From: Pseudomonadota bacterium
Lineage (GTDB): Bacteria; Pseudomonadota; Alphaproteobacteria; Thalassobaculales; Thalassobaculaceae
NCBI GenBank assembly: GCA_027623845.1
Contig: JAQBUJ010000198.1
Coordinates: forward strand, 1-6,413
Length of the DNA stretch: 6,413 nt
Direction of reading: 5' to 3'
Part shown: positions 5,459 through 6,413 of the stretch, in pieces
Layout: each line of letters opens with the position of its first letter
Numbering within the stretch: the stretch's first letter is position 1
Program-made: the position numbers and the translations under genes
The notes under the pieces: generated by a model
Database searches by the model: none
Told to the model about the DNA's origin: nothing
What the model saw: the letters and a program-made list of their open reading frames with translations, nothing else

Positions 5459-6413
5459 GTGACGGACATTCCAAGCAAGGCGCGGGCGGTAATCATCGGC
5501 GGCGGGGTGATCGGCTGTTCGCTCGCCTATCATCTGGCCAAGCTGGGCTGGAAAGATGTCGTGTTGCTGGAGCGCAAGCAGCTCACCAGCGGCACCACCT
5601 GGCATGCCGCCGGGCTGATTGGTCAGTTGCGCGCGACCTATAACATGACCCGCCTCGCCGCCTATTCAGCCGAGCTGTATGACGGGTTGGAGGCTGAGAC
5701 CGGGGTCGCGACCGGCTATCGGCGCTTCGGTTCGCTGGCGCTGGCGCTGACCGGGGACCGCCTTGAGGAATTGGCGCGCGGCGCGGCGATGGCCGGGTCG
5801 TTCGGTCTCGAGGCGCATGTTCTGAGCATCGCCGAGTGTAAGGAGAAATACCCGCTGCTTGAGGTCTCGGACGGTGTCGGCGGGGTGTTCATTCCCGGCG
5901 ACGGTCAGGCCGATCCAGGTAATATCGCGCTGGCGCTGGCCAAGGGCGCGCGGATGAACGGCGCCACGGTGCTGGAGAACGTCAAGGTCACCGGTGTGCA
6001 TCAAAAGGATGGGCGGGTCACCGGTGTGGCGACCGCGTTCGGTGATATCGAAGCCGACTATGTGGTCAACTGCGCCGGCATGTGGGGCCGCGAGGTCGGC
6101 GCCATGGCGGGGGTTGGCGTCCCGCTGCACGCGACCGAGCATTTCTACATCGTCACCGAGCCGATCCCCGGCCTGGCCCGGAACCTACCGGTGCTGCGGG
6201 TGCCGGACGAATGCAGCTATTTCAAGGAAGACGCCGGCAAGCTATTGGTCGGCGGATTCGAACCGGTGGCCAAACCCTGGGGCATGGACGGCATCCCCGA
6301 GGATTTCTGCTTCGATCAACTGCCCGAGGATATCGACCATTTCGCCCCGATTCTGGAGGCGGCGGTCAAGCGGATGCCGATCCTGGAGACCGTCGGAATC
6401 CAAACGTTCTTCA
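5459..6413 (+). CDS. FAD-dependent dimethylglycine/sarcosine dehydrogenase-family protein (partial, 3' end missing)
   Basis: The first 318 residues of a flavoprotein that runs off the window. It starts with GTG and a good Shine-Dalgarno site. The N-terminal Rossmann motif is VIIGGGVIG (11-19), with E38 at the position that binds the adenosine ribose. GTTWHAAGLIGQLRATYN (45-62) contains H49, which aligns with the histidine that carries covalent FAD in dimethylglycine and sarcosine dehydrogenases. Further landmarks are DGQADPGNIALALAKGA (148-164), the second FAD motif VVNCAGMWGREVG (202-214) and PLHATEHFYIVTEPIP (222-237). By family it oxidatively demethylates an N-methylated amine such as dimethylglycine or sarcosine and, if a GcvT-like C-terminal domain follows, passes the methyl group to tetrahydrofolate. 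Full-length relatives have about 800 residues. Exact substrate and the folate domain cannot be judged from this fragment. The gene is 76 bases downstream of ycaQ and functionally unrelated to it. Confidence 0.88.
   Translation, partial: MTDIPSKARAVIIGGGVIGCSLAYHLAKLGWKDVVLLERKQLTSGTTWHAAGLIGQLRATYNMTRLAAYSAELYDGLEAETGVATGYRRFGSLALALTGDRLEELARGAAMAGSFGLEAHVLSIAECKEKYPLLEVSDGVGGVFIPGDGQADPGNIALALAKGARMNGATVLENVKVTGVHQKDGRVTGVATAFGDIEADYVVNCAGMWGREVGAMAGVGVPLHATEHFYIVTEPIPGLARNLPVLRVPDECSYFKEDAGKLLVGGFEPVAKPWGMDGIPEDFCFDQLPEDIDHFAPILEAAVKRMPILETVGIQTFF

Overview
The window is a GC-rich stretch of bacterial chromosome in which every gene I can support lies on the + strand. Base composition, strongly GC-biased wobble positions and the gene families (a long TPR/SPINDLY-type glycosyltransferase, an AlkX-type YcaQ glycosylase, a dimethylglycine/sarcosine dehydrogenase-like flavoprotein) suggest an alphaproteobacterium, perhaps a Rhodospirillales-like or marine lineage. 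That placement is inference from family style. There is no rRNA, tRNA or other phylogenetic marker here.

Layout: positions 2-202 hold what looks like the 3' end of a gene entering from the left, with a C-terminus resembling the dihydrodipicolinate synthase/N-acetylneuraminate lyase family (tentative). After a 69-base gap comes a 398-residue Bcr/CflA-type MFS drug exporter (272-1468). A 46-base gap containing a perfect 14-base palindrome separates it from an 877-residue cytoplasmic protein with an N-terminal TPR solenoid and a C-terminal GT41 (O-GlcNAc-transferase/SPINDLY-like) catalytic region (1515-4148). Seven bases later starts a 408-residue YcaQ-family DNA glycosylase of the QxD (AlkX) subtype (4156-5382). 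A 76-base gap then leads to a GTG-started FAD-dependent dehydrogenase of the dimethylglycine/sarcosine dehydrogenase family (5459 to the window edge, truncated).

The gaps are short (69, 46, 7 and 76 bases) and no convincing intrinsic terminator is visible, so the genes could share transcripts. Only the glycosyltransferase-ycaQ pair is tight enough to argue for translational coupling. The functions (drug efflux, protein glycosylation, crosslink/alkylation repair, one-carbon amine catabolism) do not form an obvious pathway. An exporter and a DNA-adduct glycosylase could both serve toxin defence, but the sequence does not prove that.

No mobile element, CRISPR array, RNA gene or clearly new system was found. 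The points most worth a second look are the glycosyltransferase (target unknown, irregular TPR), its non-conserved tail packed with inverted repeats just before ycaQ, and three short palindromes.
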